Assembly: GCF_012927045.1 (NCBI RefSeq)
Contig: NZ_JABBFW010000009.1
Span: 62,001 to 126,000, forward strand
Length of the DNA stretch: 64,000 nucleotides
DNA from: Azohydromonas caseinilytica
GTDB taxonomy: Bacteria > Pseudomonadota > Gammaproteobacteria > Burkholderiales > Burkholderiaceae_C
Direction of reading: 5' to 3'
The notes beneath the pieces are model-generated. The model was not told the origin of the DNA. It searched no databases and was given only the letters and a program-made list of their open reading frames with translations. Positions 7,760 through 18,356 of the stretch are shown here, one piece after another. The number at the start of each line of letters is the position of its first letter. The stretch's first letter is position 1. The position numbers were made by a program, and so were the translations under genes.

Positions 7760-8653
7760 TTACAGCAGGGCCTTGAGCAGCTTGCCCATCTCGGACGGGT
7801 TGCGCGTGACCTTGAAGCCGCACTCTTCCATGATGGCGAGCTTGGCATCGGCGGTGTCGGCGCCGCCGGAGATCAGCGCGCCGGCATGGCCCATGCGCTT
7901 GCCCGCCGGGGCGGTGACGCCGGCGATGAAGCCCACGACGGGCTTCTTCATGTTGGCCTTGCACCACTGGGCGGCTTCGGCCTCGTCGGGGCCGCCGATC
8001 TCGCCGATCATGATCACGGCGTCCGTGTCCGGATCGTCGTTGAAGGCGCGCATCACGTCGATGTGCTTGAGGCCGTTGATCGGGTCGCCGCCGATGCCCA
8101 CGGCCGAGCTCTGGCCCAGGCCGATCTCGGTCAGCTGCGCCACGGCTTCATAGGTCAGCGTGCCCGAGCGCGAGACCACGCCGATGCGGCCCTTGCGGTG
8201 GATGTGGCCGGGCATGATGCCGATCTTGATCTCGTCGGGCGTGATCAGGCCGGGGCAGTTGGGGCCCAGCAGCAGCGTTTCCTTGCCGCCGGCCGCGACC
8301 TTGGCCTTCATCTTGTTGCGCACTTCAAGCATGTCCCGGACGGGGATGCCTTCGGTGATGCAGATGGCCAGGTCCAGGTCGGCTTCCACGGCTTCCCAGA
8401 TCGCCGCGGCGGCGCCCGCGGGCGGCACGTAGATCACGGACACCGTGGCGCCCGTCTCGGCCTTGGCTTCCTTGACGCTGGCGTAGATGGGAATGTCCGA
8501 GAACTTCTCGCCGGCCTTCTTGGGGTTCACGCCGGCGACGAAGCACTCGCGGCCGTTGGCGTAGGCCTGGCAGCCCAGAGTGTGGAACTGACCGGTCTTG
8601 CCCGTGATGCCTTGGGTAATGACCTTGGTGTCCTTGTTGATGAGGATGCTCAT
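7760..8653 (-). CDS. sucD: Succinate-CoA ligase, alpha subunit
   Basis: 297 residues, the normal length. The N-terminal CoA-binding Rossmann domain opens with MSILINKDTKVITQGITG and the ligase domain holds the GHAGAL motif with the histidine phosphorylated during the reaction. With SucC it makes succinate and ATP or GTP from succinyl-CoA in the citric acid cycle, in the cytoplasm. It begins 38 bases after the sucC stop, so the two form an operon in the usual sucC-sucD order. Confidence 0.97.
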   Translation of the reverse strand: MSILINKDTKVITQGITGKTGQFHTLGCQAYANGRECFVAGVNPKKAGEKFSDIPIYASVKEAKAETGATVSVIYVPPAGAAAAIWEAVEADLDLAICITEGIPVRDMLEVRNKMKAKVAAGGKETLLLGPNCPGLITPDEIKIGIMPGHIHRKGRIGVVSRSGTLTYEAVAQLTEIGLGQSSAVGIGGDPINGLKHIDVMRAFNDDPDTDAVIMIGEIGGPDEAEAAQWCKANMKKPVVGFIAGVTAPAGKRMGHAGALISGGADTADAKLAIMEECGFKVTRNPSEMGKLLKALL

Positions 8654-8691
8654 GGGGTGTTCTTCCGAGATTCAGTGCAGGACGCCGGGGC

Positions 8692-9852
8692 TCACTTCAC
8701 CGCGGCCACGATCTTGGTGGCGGCTTCGGCCATCGTGTCGGCGGAGATGATGGGCAGGCCCGATTCGGCCAGCATCTTCTTGCCCAGGTCCTCGTTGGTG
8801 CCCTTCATGCGCACCACCAGCGGCACCGACAGGTTCACCGCCTTGCACGCGGCGATCACGCCTTCGGCGATGGTGTCGCAGCGCATGATGCCGCCGAAGA
8901 TGTTGACCAGGATGCCTTTGACTTCCGGGTTCTTCAGCATGATCTTGAAGGCCTCGGTGACCTTCTCGGCCGTGGCGCCGCCGCCCACGTCCAGGAAGTT
9001 CGCCGGCTCGCCGCCGAAGAGCTTGATGGTGTCCATGGTGGCCATGGCCAGGCCGGCGCCGTTGACCAGGCAGCCGATGTTGCCGTCCAGCGAGATGTAG
9101 GCCAGGTCGAACTTGGAAGCCTCGACTTCGGCCGGGTCCTCTTCGTCCAGGTCGCGGTAGGCCACGATCTCCGGATGGCGGAACAGCGCGTTGGAATCGA
9201 AGTTGAACTTGGCGTCCAGGGCCTTGATGTTGCCGTTCCCTTCCAGGATCAGCGGGTTGATCTCGGCCAGCGAGGCGTCGGTCTCCATGTAGCAGCGGTA
9301 GAGGTTCTTGAACACCTCCACGGCCTGGGCCTGGCTGGCCTCGGGCACGCCGATGCCTTGCGCCAGCTGCAGCGCCTGCTCGTCGGTCAGGCCCACCGAG
9401 GGCTCGACGAAGACCTTGATGATCTTCTCGGGCGTGGCGTGAGCGACTTCCTCGATGTCCATGCCGCCTTCGGAGCTGGCCATCATGGCCACTTTCTGCG
9501 TGGCGCGGTCGGTCAGCGCGGCAGCGTAGTACTCCTTCTTGATGTCGGCGCCTTCCTCGATCAGCAGGCGGCGCACCTTCTGGCCTTCGGGGCCGGTCTG
9601 GTGGGTCTTGAGCTGCATGCCCAGGATCTCGCCCGCCAGGGCCTTGACCTCATCGATGGAGCGTCCGAGCTTGACGCCACCGCCCTTGCCGCGGCCGCCG
9701 GCGTGGATCTGCGCCTTCACCACCCAGATGTTGCCGCCGAGCTTCTGGGCGGCTTCCACCGCTTCCTGAACGGTGAACGCGGGATAGCCGCGCGGCACCG
9801 GCACGCCGAAGTTGCGCAAGATTTCCTTGCCTTGGTACTCGTGGATCTTCAT
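8692..9852 (-). CDS. sucC: Succinate-CoA ligase, beta subunit
   Basis: 386 residues. The start [22 protein letters not shown] is the standard beginning of SucC, followed by an ATP-grasp domain ([20 protein letters not shown]) and a C-terminal ligase domain with [17 protein letters not shown]. It is the nucleotide- and succinate-binding subunit of succinyl-CoA synthetase. First gene of the sucCD operon; its promoter must lie in the 9853-10251 gap, but I cannot pick boxes with confidence. Confidence 0.97.
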   Translation of the reverse strand: MKIHEYQGKEILRNFGVPVPRGYPAFTVQEAVEAAQKLGGNIWVVKAQIHAGGRGKGGGVKLGRSIDEVKALAGEILGMQLKTHQTGPEGQKVRRLLIEEGADIKKEYYAAALTDRATQKVAMMASSEGGMDIEEVAHATPEKIIKVFVEPSVGLTDEQALQLAQGIGVPEASQAQAVEVFKNLYRCYMETDASLAEINPLILEGNGNIKALDAKFNFDSNALFRHPEIVAYRDLDEEDPAEVEASKFDLAYISLDGNIGCLVNGAGLAMATMDTIKLFGGEPANFLDVGGGATAEKVTEAFKIMLKNPEVKGILVNIFGGIMRCDTIAEGVIAACKAVNLSVPLVVRMKGTNEDLGKKMLAESGLPIISADTMAEAATKIVAAVK

Positions 9853-10251
9853 GGGGGCTGTGACTCTGGGGGTGGATGTGTCGGCTCAGGCGTTGGTAGC
9901 CGCCGTCGGCCGGCCGGGATTGTGGGCGCCGGGGACGCCGATCCCGCGTGGAGAACACGTAGGAAGCGCCTGCCGCGCCAGGTACCGCCGCTGCAGCACG
10001 CCGCCGTCGCCACGCAGCACGGCCGCCAGGCCGCGAAGGCGGCAGGCGGGGTCGTTACGCAGGAAGGCGGCAGGCGTTGAGGCCATGGGACTGCGGCACT
10101 GAAACCCGCAGCTGCGGGTTTCCTGGAGCCTGGGGCGTGGCAAACGGCGCGCAATGTAGCACGCGGTGCCTACGCAAAAACTTACGGGGGCGGCGGCGTC
10201 AAGGGCGCTGTGGGCACGGCGCAGGCCCACGGGCCGTGGCCTTGGCGGGGC
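9853..10251. other. Intergenic region between recX and sucC
   Basis: About 400 bases without a gene I can support. It holds the sucC promoter region and a perfect 22-base palindrome at 10101-10122 (half-site GAAACCCGCAG), which could act as a weak bidirectional terminator for recX. A 66-codon minus-strand frame at 10086-9886 has no ribosome site and no recognised similarity, so I leave it unannotated. Confidence 0.5.
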
Positions 10252-10995
10252 TCAATCCTCACTGGCCTGCAGCACGCGGCGGATCACGTCGGCGCTGAAG
10301 CCGCGCCCGGCCAGGAAGCGCATCTGGCGCGCACGGGCCGCGGCGTCGGCCGGCGGCTCGGCGCCGAACTTGCGCGCCCACACGGCGCGGCAGCGCTCGA
10401 GCTCGGTGTCGCGCAGGCGCTGCGTGGCCTCGGCATCGAGCGCCACTCCATGCTGTGCCAGCTCCTGGCGGATGCGCAGGTTGCCGAAGCGCCCGGCGCG
10501 CGCATGCACGCGCGATTCGGCAAAGCGCTGCTCCGACAGGTAGCGCTGCGCCTGCAGCCAGTCCAGCAACTCCTCGACCGCACTCTCGGCCTGCGCCCAG
10601 GCCGCGGCGGTGTCCACAATCGGGAGCGGGGCCGGCGTGCCCAGAGCCTCGGCCTCCTCGCCGGCATCCAGCTCCACCGGAGTCTTCGCGCCGGCCCGCC
10701 CGCCGCGCCGCAACCCGGTGCTGGAACGCCCGCCGGAAGAAAAAACACCCGGCCGGGCAGATGCCGGGCCGGGTGAGCGGTGCAAATCGGAAAGAAAGGA
10801 CGAGGCCTGGGCCGGGCCCGCAGCGTCGGAAGCTGTGGCAGCCGGGGCCTCGGCCGGTGGCTGGGCCTGGACCGCCGCCGCCAGGGCGGCCGCGCGCGCA
10901 TGCGGCATCAGCTTGCGGCGCAGCTCGGCGCGGCTGTGCTCACGCCGCGCCAGCATCGCCAGCGCGCGCGCCTTGAGCGACAGCGCCGGCTTCAC
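10252..10995 (-). CDS. recX: RecX regulator of RecA, with large insert
   Basis: RecX binds RecA filaments and limits their activity. Recognisable parts are the first helical repeat ([20 protein letters not shown]) and, after a break, [27 protein letters not shown] through the C-terminal [23 protein letters not shown]. Between them about 100 residues (roughly 34-134) of Ala/Pro/Gly/Ser-rich sequence interrupt the first repeat, making the protein about 247 aa, against roughly 150-170 for most relatives. The insert encodes a strong terminator hairpin on the coding strand. GTG 10995 is preceded by AGCAGG; a longer start at GTG 11058 would overlap recA by 35 bases and lacks a ribosome site. Confidence 0.8.
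   Translation of the reverse strand: MKPALSLKARALAMLARREHSRAELRRKLMPHARAAALAAAVQAQPPAEAPAATASDAAGPAQASSFLSDLHRSPGPASARPGVFSSGGRSSTGLRRGGRAGAKTPVELDAGEEAEALGTPAPLPIVDTAAAWAQAESAVEELLDWLQAQRYLSEQRFAESRVHARAGRFGNLRIRQELAQHGVALDAEATQRLRDTELERCRAVWARKFGAEPPADAAARARQMRFLAGRGFSADVIRRVLQASED
10740..10775 (-). terminator. Rho-independent terminator inside recX
   Basis: On the minus strand, arms of 14 bases (CACCCGGCCCGGCA at 10775-10762 and TGCCCGGCCGGGTG at 10759-10746) pair with one mismatch around a two-base loop, and six T residues follow immediately (10745-10740). It sits in frame within the recX insert, about 250 bases past the recA stop. It should end most recA transcripts before recX is completed. 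Confidence 0.75.
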
Positions 10996-11023
10996 GCGGG
11001 CGACCTGCTGCGGCCCGCGGGCC

Positions 11024-12088
<1,065 letters not shown>

Positions 12089-12125
12089 TGCGTTCTCCGG
12101 TTTCGTGGCCATGATTATCTCAGAA

Positions 12126-12141
12126 CTGTATGTTTATACAG
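12126..12141. promoter_or_regulatory. LexA (SOS) box of recA
   Basis: CTGTATGTTTATACAG fits the gammaproteobacterial-type SOS consensus CTGT-N8-ACAG. It overlaps the expected -35 and spacer of the recA promoter, whose -10 box GATAAT is at 12119-12114 on the minus strand, so LexA bound here would block recA. It also lies 117 bases upstream of the divergent response regulator. Confidence 0.9.
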
Positions 12142-12257
12142 GAGTGGAGGGGCATTGCGGGCTCGGCACCTGGGCCGACTCCCTAAAATGAAGATGGTGC
12201 CGGCCAACACAAGGGCGGCGGCGGTTCAAGAGCGATGAATTTCAAGGAGACACGGCG

Positions 12258-12929
12258 ATGCGCATCCTGATTGCCGAAGATGACCAGGTGCTGGCCGACG
12301 GCCTGCTGCGCTCGCTGCGCAACAGCGGCTACGCGGTGGACCAGGTCAGCAGCGGCACCGAAGCCGACGCGGCGTTGTCCTCGCACGAGTTCGACCTGCT
12401 GATCCTGGACCTGGGCCTGCCCAAGCTCCACGGCTTCGAGGTGCTGCGCAAGCTGCGCGCGCGCGGCAGCGCCGTGCCGGTGCTGATCCTCACCGCCGCC
12501 GACGGCATCGAGCAGCGCGTCAAGGGGCTGGACCTGGGCGCCGACGACTACATGGCCAAGCCCTTCGCGCTGGCCGAACTCGAAGCCCGGGTGCGGGCGC
12601 TGACCCGCCGCGGCCTGGGTACGGCCTCCAACGTCATCAAGCACGGGCCGCTGTCCTTCGACGCCACCGGGCGCGTGGCCTACATCAACGACCAGATGAT
12701 CGACCTCTCCGCGCGCGAGCTCTCGCTGCTGGAGGTGCTGCTGCAGCGCGCCGGGCGCCTGGTGAGCAAGGACCAGCTTGTCGAGCGGCTGTGCGAGTGG
12801 GGCGAGGAGGTGAGCAACAACGCCATCGAGGTCTACATCCACCGCCTGCGCAAGAAGATCGAGCAGGGCCCGATCCGCATCGCCACCGTGCGCGGGCTGG
12901 GCTACTGCCTGGAGAAGATCCCCGGCTGA
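12258..12929 (+). CDS. OmpR-family response regulator, TctD-like
   Basis: 223 residues. The N-terminal receiver has the acidic pair in IAEDDQVLADG, the phosphorylatable Asp in LLILDLGLP, a Thr in ILTAADG and Lys in MAKPF. The C-terminal winged helix ends with NAIEVYIHRLRKKI and TVRGLGYCLE. It regulates transcription under control of the adjacent kinase. AAGGAG lies 8 bases before the ATG. A possible -10 box TAAAAT is at 12184-12189. Targets are unknown; the pair resembles the TctD-TctE tricarboxylate system, but no tripartite tricarboxylate transporter is present here. Confidence 0.93.
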   Translation: MRILIAEDDQVLADGLLRSLRNSGYAVDQVSSGTEADAALSSHEFDLLILDLGLPKLHGFEVLRKLRARGSAVPVLILTAADGIEQRVKGLDLGADDYMAKPFALAELEARVRALTRRGLGTASNVIKHGPLSFDATGRVAYINDQMIDLSARELSLLEVLLQRAGRLVSKDQLVERLCEWGEEVSNNAIEVYIHRLRKKIEQGPIRIATVRGLGYCLEKIPG

Positions 12930-12978
12930 AGCCCCGGCGCGCCGCTGGCCGCGGCGCCCGGCCACCGTGGCGCCCCCG

Positions 12979-14544
12979 ATGTTCTCCTCCTCCCGCGAGC
13001 AACGCTCCCTCTTCGGCGAGATCCTGGACTGGATGCTCGCGCCGCTGCTGCTGCTGTGGCCGATGAGCGTGAGCATCACCTACCTGGTGGCGCAGGGCAT
13101 CGCCCACCGCCCCTACGACCGCGACCTGGGCGAGATGGCGCGCACGCTGGCGCGCCGCGTGGTGGTGGAGAGCGAGGCCGGCCGCGCCGTGCTGGCGCCC
13201 GAGCGCATCGCCGAGACGCTGGGCGACACGCTGCGCGCCGACGACACCGGCCAGTTCTACTTCCAGGTGCTGGGCACGCACGGCGAGCTGGTGGCCGGCG
13301 ACCGCGAGCTGCCGCCGCCCTCCGGCGAGGCCGCGCCCGCGGGCGAGCTGCGCTTTCGCGACGACCAGCTGCTCGACGAGCCCGTGCGCGTGGCCTCGGT
13401 GCGCCTGGCGCTGCCGCTGGCCGCCGACGAGGAGCCGCCGCTGGTGCAGGTGGCCGAGACGCTGGACCGCCGCTCGCGGCTGGCCACCGAGATCATCAAG
13501 GGCGTGATCCTGCCGCAGTTCGTGATCCTGCCCGTGGCGGTGCTGCTGGTGTGGCTGGCGCTGGCGCGCGGCCTGGCGCCGCTCAACGACCTGCAGCGCC
13601 GCATCCGCCAGCGCGAGAGCCAGGACTTGAGCCCCATCGACGAGCGTGACGCCCCCGAGGAAGTGACGCCGCTGGTGCGCGCCATCAACGACCTGCTGGA
13701 GCGGCTCGACACCTCGATGAAGGCGCAGAAGCACTTCCTGGCCGACGCCGCGCACCAGCTCAAGACGCCGCTGGCCGGGCTGCGCATGCAGGCCGAGCTG
13801 GCGCAGCGCGAGATCGACGCCGGCAGCGAGCCGCAGGCCATCAAGCGCTCGCTGCAGCAGATCGCGCTGTCGAGCCAGCGCGCGGCGCACATGGTCAACC
13901 AGCTGCTGTCCATGGCGCGCGCCGAGGACGAGGAGCAGTCGCGCCGCGTGCAGTCCTTCGGCCTGGCGCGGCTGGCCACCGAGGCCGTGCACGACCTCGT
14001 GCCCAAGGCCATGGACAAGCGCATCGACCTGGGCTACGAGGGCCCCGAGGACGGCGAGGCGCTGCCGCGGCTGTCGGGCCAGCCGGTGCTGGTGGGCGAG
14101 CTGGTGCGCAACCTGGTGGACAACGCGCTGCAGTACACCCCGGCCGGCGGCACCGTGACGGTGCGGGTGCAGCTGGAGCCGGACCCCGGCGCCGACCCTG
14201 CTCAGCCGGTGCTGCTGCTGCAGGTCGAGGACTCGGGCCCGGGCATCGCCCCGGCCGAGCGTGAGCTGGTGTTCCAGCCCTTCTACCGCGCGCTGGGCAC
14301 CAACGTGGACGGCAGCGGGCTGGGGCTGGCCATCGTGCGCGAGATCGCCCAGCGCCACAACGCGGAGCTCACGCTCGACGACACCTATGACCGCGCCACG
14401 CACGCCCTGCCCGGCACGCGCGTGAGCGTGAGGTTCAGGCTGCCTCCGCAGGAGGCTGCCGACGAGGCGGCGTCCGACGCCTCCTTGCCGGCCCAGGACG
14501 CATCGATGTTGCCGCCGCCGCAGCCACGCACGGGTCTGGAGTAA
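12979..14544 (+). CDS. Sensor histidine kinase, TctE-like
   Basis: 521 residues. An N-terminal membrane segment (MLAPLLLLWPMSVSITYLV) opens a 2CSK_N-type domain, followed by a periplasmic region, a second membrane segment (FVILPVAVLLVWLAL), a HAMP-like linker, the H-box HFLADAAHQLKTPLAGL, the N-box LVRNLVDNALQYTP and the ATP lid GSGLGLAIV. It should autophosphorylate and pass phosphate to the regulator encoded 49 bases upstream. The signal is not evident. ATG 12979 was chosen; an in-frame GTG at 12967 is possible. The C-terminal ~35 residues are low complexity. Confidence 0.93.
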   Translation: MFSSSREQRSLFGEILDWMLAPLLLLWPMSVSITYLVAQGIAHRPYDRDLGEMARTLARRVVVESEAGRAVLAPERIAETLGDTLRADDTGQFYFQVLGTHGELVAGDRELPPPSGEAAPAGELRFRDDQLLDEPVRVASVRLALPLAADEEPPLVQVAETLDRRSRLATEIIKGVILPQFVILPVAVLLVWLALARGLAPLNDLQRRIRQRESQDLSPIDERDAPEEVTPLVRAINDLLERLDTSMKAQKHFLADAAHQLKTPLAGLRMQAELAQREIDAGSEPQAIKRSLQQIALSSQRAAHMVNQLLSMARAEDEEQSRRVQSFGLARLATEAVHDLVPKAMDKRIDLGYEGPEDGEALPRLSGQPVLVGELVRNLVDNALQYTPAGGTVTVRVQLEPDPGADPAQPVLLLQVEDSGPGIAPAERELVFQPFYRALGTNVDGSGLGLAIVREIAQRHNAELTLDDTYDRATHALPGTRVSVRFRLPPQEAADEAASDASLPAQDASMLPPPQPRTGLE

Positions 14545-14594
14545 CGGCGGCCTGCGCACGGCTGCGGCCGAGCTGGACGGACTACGATCCCGCC

Positions 14595-15152
14595 ATGGGC
14601 CATCCACAGCAGCGACTCTCGCTCGCCGACTATCTCGCCTGGGAAAGCGAGCAGCCGGAGCGCTGGGAGTTCTGCCGCGGCGAGGTGTTCGCCATGGTCG
14701 GCGGCCGGCGGGGCCATGGCCGCGTCATCGCCAACCTGATGCGCCATCTGGGCAACCATCTCGACGACACGCCCTGCCAGCCCTTCAGCGAGAACATGAA
14801 GGTTCAGGTCGGCGAGGAGGCGGTGCTCTACCCCGACGTGTTCGTGACCTGCGACGCGCGCTACAGCGCGGACGAGACTGTTTTCACGGCTCCTGTTGTC
14901 GTCATCGAGGTGCTCTCGCCCTCGACGCAGCGCTATGACCGCAGCGAGAAGTTCGCGATCTACCGTCGGCTTGCGTCGTTGCGCGAATACGTGCTGATCG
15001 ACCCCGATACGCGGCGCGTGGAGGTCTACCGGCCCAACCCGGACCGCAGCTGCCTCTACATCGACCAGAGCGAACAGGGCGAGCTGGCGCTGGAGAGCAT
15101 CGGCTTGCGCCTGCCGCTCGACAGCCTGTTCAAGGGCATGGACAGCGCCTGA
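14595..15152 (+). CDS. Uma2-family putative nuclease (DUF820)
   Basis: 185 residues with the PD-(D/E)XK-like layout of Uma2/DUF820 proteins: RWEFCRGEVFAMVGG near the N-terminus, YPDVFVTCD in the centre, VVIEVLSPSTQRYDRSEKFAIYRRL and EYVLIDPDTRRVEVYR towards the end. The Asp, Glu and Lys expected of the nuclease core are present. The family is common in cyanobacteria and scattered elsewhere, and its role is not established. It stands alone, 50 bases after the kinase and convergent with rodA. Confidence 0.85.
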   Translation: MGHPQQRLSLADYLAWESEQPERWEFCRGEVFAMVGGRRGHGRVIANLMRHLGNHLDDTPCQPFSENMKVQVGEEAVLYPDVFVTCDARYSADETVFTAPVVVIEVLSPSTQRYDRSEKFAIYRRLASLREYVLIDPDTRRVEVYRPNPDRSCLYIDQSEQGELALESIGLRLPLDSLFKGMDSA

Positions 15153-15171
15153 GCGCGCTGCGGTTCCTGCC

Positions 15172-16332
15172 TCAGGACTGCATCAGCCGCCGGCTGCGCG
15201 CGATCGACATCAGGATGCCCAGGCTCAGCCCGAGCATGACCATGGCGGTGCCGCCGTAGCTGATGAAGGGCAGCGGCACGCCCACCACGGGCAGGATGCC
15301 GCTGACCATGCCCATGTTGACGAAGGCGTAGGTGAAGAAGCTCATCGAGATCGCCCCCGCCAGCAGCCGCGCGAAGGTGGTGGGCGCCTCGGCGGCGATG
15401 AACAGCCCGCGCACGATCAGGAAGGTGAAGCCCAGCAGCAGGCTCACTGTGCCGATCAGCCCGAACTCCTCGGAGAAGGCGGCGAACACGAAGTCGGTGG
15501 TGCGCTCGGGAATGAACTCCAGGTGCGTCTGCGTGCCCTTCATGAAGCCCTTGCCGCCGATGCCGCCGGAGCCGATGGCGATCATGCCCTGGATGGTGTG
15601 GAAGCCCTTGCCCAACGGGTCCTTGCTCGGGTCCAGCAGCGTGCACACGCGCTCCTGCTGGTAACCGTGCAGCAGCACCCAGTCCACGCCGGGCTGGCAG
15701 ATCCTGTCCTCGCTGGCGATCAGCGCCGTGATGGCCACGGCGCCCACCACCAACACCGGCAGGATCAGCCGCCAGCTCAATCCGGCGAAGAAGATCACGT
15801 ACAGCCCCGCCGAGAAGATCAGCAGCGCCGTGCCCAGGTCGGGCTGCTTGGCCACCAGCAGGAAGGGCAGCAGCAGCAGCCCGGCGCCGATGAGGAAGTC
15901 GCTGCGCCGCGCCTGCCCTTCACGGCGGTGGAACCACCAGGCCAGCATCAGCGGCGTGGCGATCTTGAGCAGTTCGCTGGGCTGGATCACCACGCCCACG
16001 TTGAGCCAGCGCGTGGCGCCCTTCTTGGTGATGCCGAACAGCAGCGTGGCCACCAGCAGCACCACGCCCACGGTGTAGAGCGGCACGGCCAGCTGCATCA
16101 GCCGCTGCGGCGGCACCTGCGCCACCAGGAACAGCACGCCCACGGCCAGCAGCATGTTGCGGCCGTGGTCCACGAAGCGCGTGCCGTGGTCGAAGCCCAC
16201 GGAATACATGGTGACGAGCCCGCCCGCGGCCAGCAGCAGCACGGCCAGCATCAGCCACAGGTCGAAGCCCGAGAGCACCGGGCGCAGCCGCTGCCACAGC
16301 GTCGGCCGCACCAGCACGGCTGCGCTGCTCAT
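15172..16332 (-). CDS. rodA: RodA, rod-shape peptidoglycan glycosyltransferase
   Basis: 386 residues with about ten membrane segments. SEDS-family signatures are present: an early HGTRFVDHGRN loop, the central KQPDLGTAL stretch, and the C-terminal PLPFISYGGTAMV. RodA polymerises glycan strands for lateral wall growth with PBP2. Its ATG overlaps the mrdA stop (ATGA at 16332-16329), the tightest form of translational coupling. It ends the mreBCD-mrdA-rodA cluster. Confidence 0.96.
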   Translation of the reverse strand: MSSAAVLVRPTLWQRLRPVLSGFDLWLMLAVLLLAAGGLVTMYSVGFDHGTRFVDHGRNMLLAVGVLFLVAQVPPQRLMQLAVPLYTVGVVLLVATLLFGITKKGATRWLNVGVVIQPSELLKIATPLMLAWWFHRREGQARRSDFLIGAGLLLLPFLLVAKQPDLGTALLIFSAGLYVIFFAGLSWRLILPVLVVGAVAITALIASEDRICQPGVDWVLLHGYQQERVCTLLDPSKDPLGKGFHTIQGMIAIGSGGIGGKGFMKGTQTHLEFIPERTTDFVFAAFSEEFGLIGTVSLLLGFTFLIVRGLFIAAEAPTTFARLLAGAISMSFFTYAFVNMGMVSGILPVVGVPLPFISYGGTAMVMLGLSLGILMSIARSRRLMQS

Positions 16333-18356
16333 CGCCGCACCTCCGTGGCCGTGCCCTGCGCCACGCTCTGCGGCGCCGAGGCCGGCACGGCGCCGGCCTG
16401 CGCCTCGGCGCCGGGCAGCGGGATGTCCTCGGCGCGGCGCGGCGCGCCGATGGGCGCCACGCTCTGGCCGCGGCGCGTGGCGGCGATGTCGTCCTCGCTG
16501 GGATAGTTGCCCAGCAGCCAGTAGTCGAAGACGCGCCGCGCGATGGGCGCGGCCGCGGCGGCGCCGAAGCCCGCGTTCTCCACGATCACCGCCAGCGCGA
16601 TGGTGGGGGCCTCCAGCGGCGCGAAGGCCAGGTACAGCGAGTGGTCGCGCTGGTGCTCGGCCAGCCGCGCGGCGTTGTAGCGCTCGTTCTGGCGCACCGT
16701 CACGGCCTGCGCCGTGCCGGTCTTGCCGCCGCTCTTGTACGGGGCGCCGGCGAAGACCCGGGTCGAGGTGCCCTCCTGCGTCACGCCGTACATGGCGCGC
16801 TTGATGATCTCCACATGCTCGGGCTTGAGCGCCAGCGGCGGCAGCGCCTGGTGCTCGACCGGGCGCTTCTGGTGCGAGACCACGTCCTGCACCTCGCGCA
16901 CCAGGTGCGGCGCCGGGCGCTGGCCGCCGGAGAGCAGCGTGGACATGGCGTTGGCGACCTGCAGCATGGTGAAGTTGTTGTAGCCCTGGCCGATGCCCAG
17001 CGAGATGGTTTCGCCGGCGAACCACTTCTTCTGCTCGGGGCGCTTGTAGGTGCGGCGCTTCCACTCGGTGCTGGGCAGGATGCCGGTGGCCTCGCCCTGG
17101 ATGTCGATGCCCGTGCGCCGCCCGAAGCCGAAGGGCTCGAGCTGGTCGTGCATGAGGTCCACGCCCATCTCGTTGGCCAGCGAGTAGTAGTAGACGTTGC
17201 TCGACATCACGATGGAGCGGTGCATGTCCACCGGCCCCAGCCCGTGGTCGCCGTGGCTGCGGAAGGTGTGGTTGCCGAACTGGAAGCTGCCGTTGTCGTA
17301 GATCACCTGGCTGGCGTTGCGCTTGCCGGTGGTCAGCGCGGCCATGGCCATGAAGGGCTTGAAGGTCGAGCCCGGCGGGTAGGTGCCGCGCAGCGCGCGG
17401 TTGAGCAGCGGCTTGTCGATGGACTCGTTGAGCTCGCGCCAGTTGTCGACGTCGATGCCGTCCACGAACAGGTTGGGGTCGAAGGTGGGCTTGCTCACGA
17501 AGGCCAGCACCTCGCCGTTGCGCGGGTCCATCGCCACCAGCGCGCCGCGGCGCTCGCCGAACAGCTCCTCCACCATGGCCTGCAGCTTGATGTCCACCGA
17601 CAGCACCACCGTGTTGCCCGGCGTGGGCGGGTGCGTGCGCAGCCGCCGCACGGCGCGCCCGCCGGCGCTGGTCTCGACCTCCTCGAAGCCGGTGGTGCCG
17701 TGCAGCACCGTCTCGTAGCTCTGCTCGATGCCGAGCTTGCCGATGTAGTCGGTGCCGCGGTAGTTGGCCTGCAGGTCCTCGTCCCAGTCCTCCATGGCCT
17801 TTTTCTCGGCCTGGTTGATGCGGCCCATGTAGCCGATGAGGTGGCTGCCGATCTCGCCCAGCGGGTATTGGCGGAACAGCCGCGCCTTGACCTCCACGCC
17901 GGGGAAGCGGAAGCGCTGCGCCGTGAAGCGCGCCACTTCCGCGTCGGTCAGGCGGTTGCGCAGCGGCATCGACTCGAAGCTCTTGCCCTCCTCCAGCAGC
18001 CGCTTGAAGCGGCGGCGGTCGCGCGGCGTGATCTCCACCAGCTGCGAGAGCTCGTCGATGGTGTGCTCCAGCGACTTTTCGAGCTTGGAGGGCGTGAGCT
18101 CCAGCGTGTAGGCCGAGTAGTTGGTGGCCAGCACCACGCCGTTGCGGTCCAGGATCAGCCCGCGGTTGGGCACCGAGGGCAGCACGGCGATGCGGTTGGC
18201 CTCGGCGCGCGCCGACAGCTTCTCGTGCTGCACCACCTGCAGGTAGAACAGCCGCGCGCCCACCAGGCTGAAGCCCAGCAGCACGAAGGCCGCCGCGGCC
18301 AGCACCCGGCTGCGGAAGCGGTGCAGTTCGCGCTCGACGTTGCGGAGTTCGGTCAC
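16329..18356 (-). CDS. mrdA: Penicillin-binding protein 2
   Basis: 675 residues: one N-terminal membrane anchor (VLAAAAFVLLGFSLVGARLFYL), the PBP dimerisation domain, then the transpeptidase with the active-site serine in PGSTFKPFMAM, the SSN motif in MSSNVYYY and KTGTAQA. It crosslinks peptidoglycan for elongation together with RodA. GTG 18356 (translated MTELRNVERELHRF) fits homologue length; no strong ribosome site is seen, and the region further upstream is Pro/Ala-rich and probably not coding. Residues after the domain form a Pro/Ala-rich tail. Confidence 0.95.
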   Translation of the reverse strand: MTELRNVERELHRFRSRVLAAAAFVLLGFSLVGARLFYLQVVQHEKLSARAEANRIAVLPSVPNRGLILDRNGVVLATNYSAYTLELTPSKLEKSLEHTIDELSQLVEITPRDRRRFKRLLEEGKSFESMPLRNRLTDAEVARFTAQRFRFPGVEVKARLFRQYPLGEIGSHLIGYMGRINQAEKKAMEDWDEDLQANYRGTDYIGKLGIEQSYETVLHGTTGFEEVETSAGGRAVRRLRTHPPTPGNTVVLSVDIKLQAMVEELFGERRGALVAMDPRNGEVLAFVSKPTFDPNLFVDGIDVDNWRELNESIDKPLLNRALRGTYPPGSTFKPFMAMAALTTGKRNASQVIYDNGSFQFGNHTFRSHGDHGLGPVDMHRSIVMSSNVYYYSLANEMGVDLMHDQLEPFGFGRRTGIDIQGEATGILPSTEWKRRTYKRPEQKKWFAGETISLGIGQGYNNFTMLQVANAMSTLLSGGQRPAPHLVREVQDVVSHQKRPVEHQALPPLALKPEHVEIIKRAMYGVTQEGTSTRVFAGAPYKSGGKTGTAQAVTVRQNERYNAARLAEHQRDHSLYLAFAPLEAPTIALAVIVENAGFGAAAAAPIARRVFDYWLLGNYPSEDDIAATRRGQSVAPIGAPRRAEDIPLPGAEAQAGAVPASAPQSVAQGTATEVRR

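Noticed and set aside
9886-10086. A 66-codon minus-strand frame between recX and sucC
   Set aside because: No ribosome site, no similarity, Arg/Gly/Pro-rich composition like the other non-coding frames.
10252-10995. A frameshift or two separate genes in recX
   Set aside because: The frame is open throughout and both RecX halves are in the same frame, so an insertion explains it better.
12685-14607. A 640-codon open frame antisense to the response regulator and sensor kinase
   Set aside because: Same antisense composition, no domain and complete overlap with intact sense genes.
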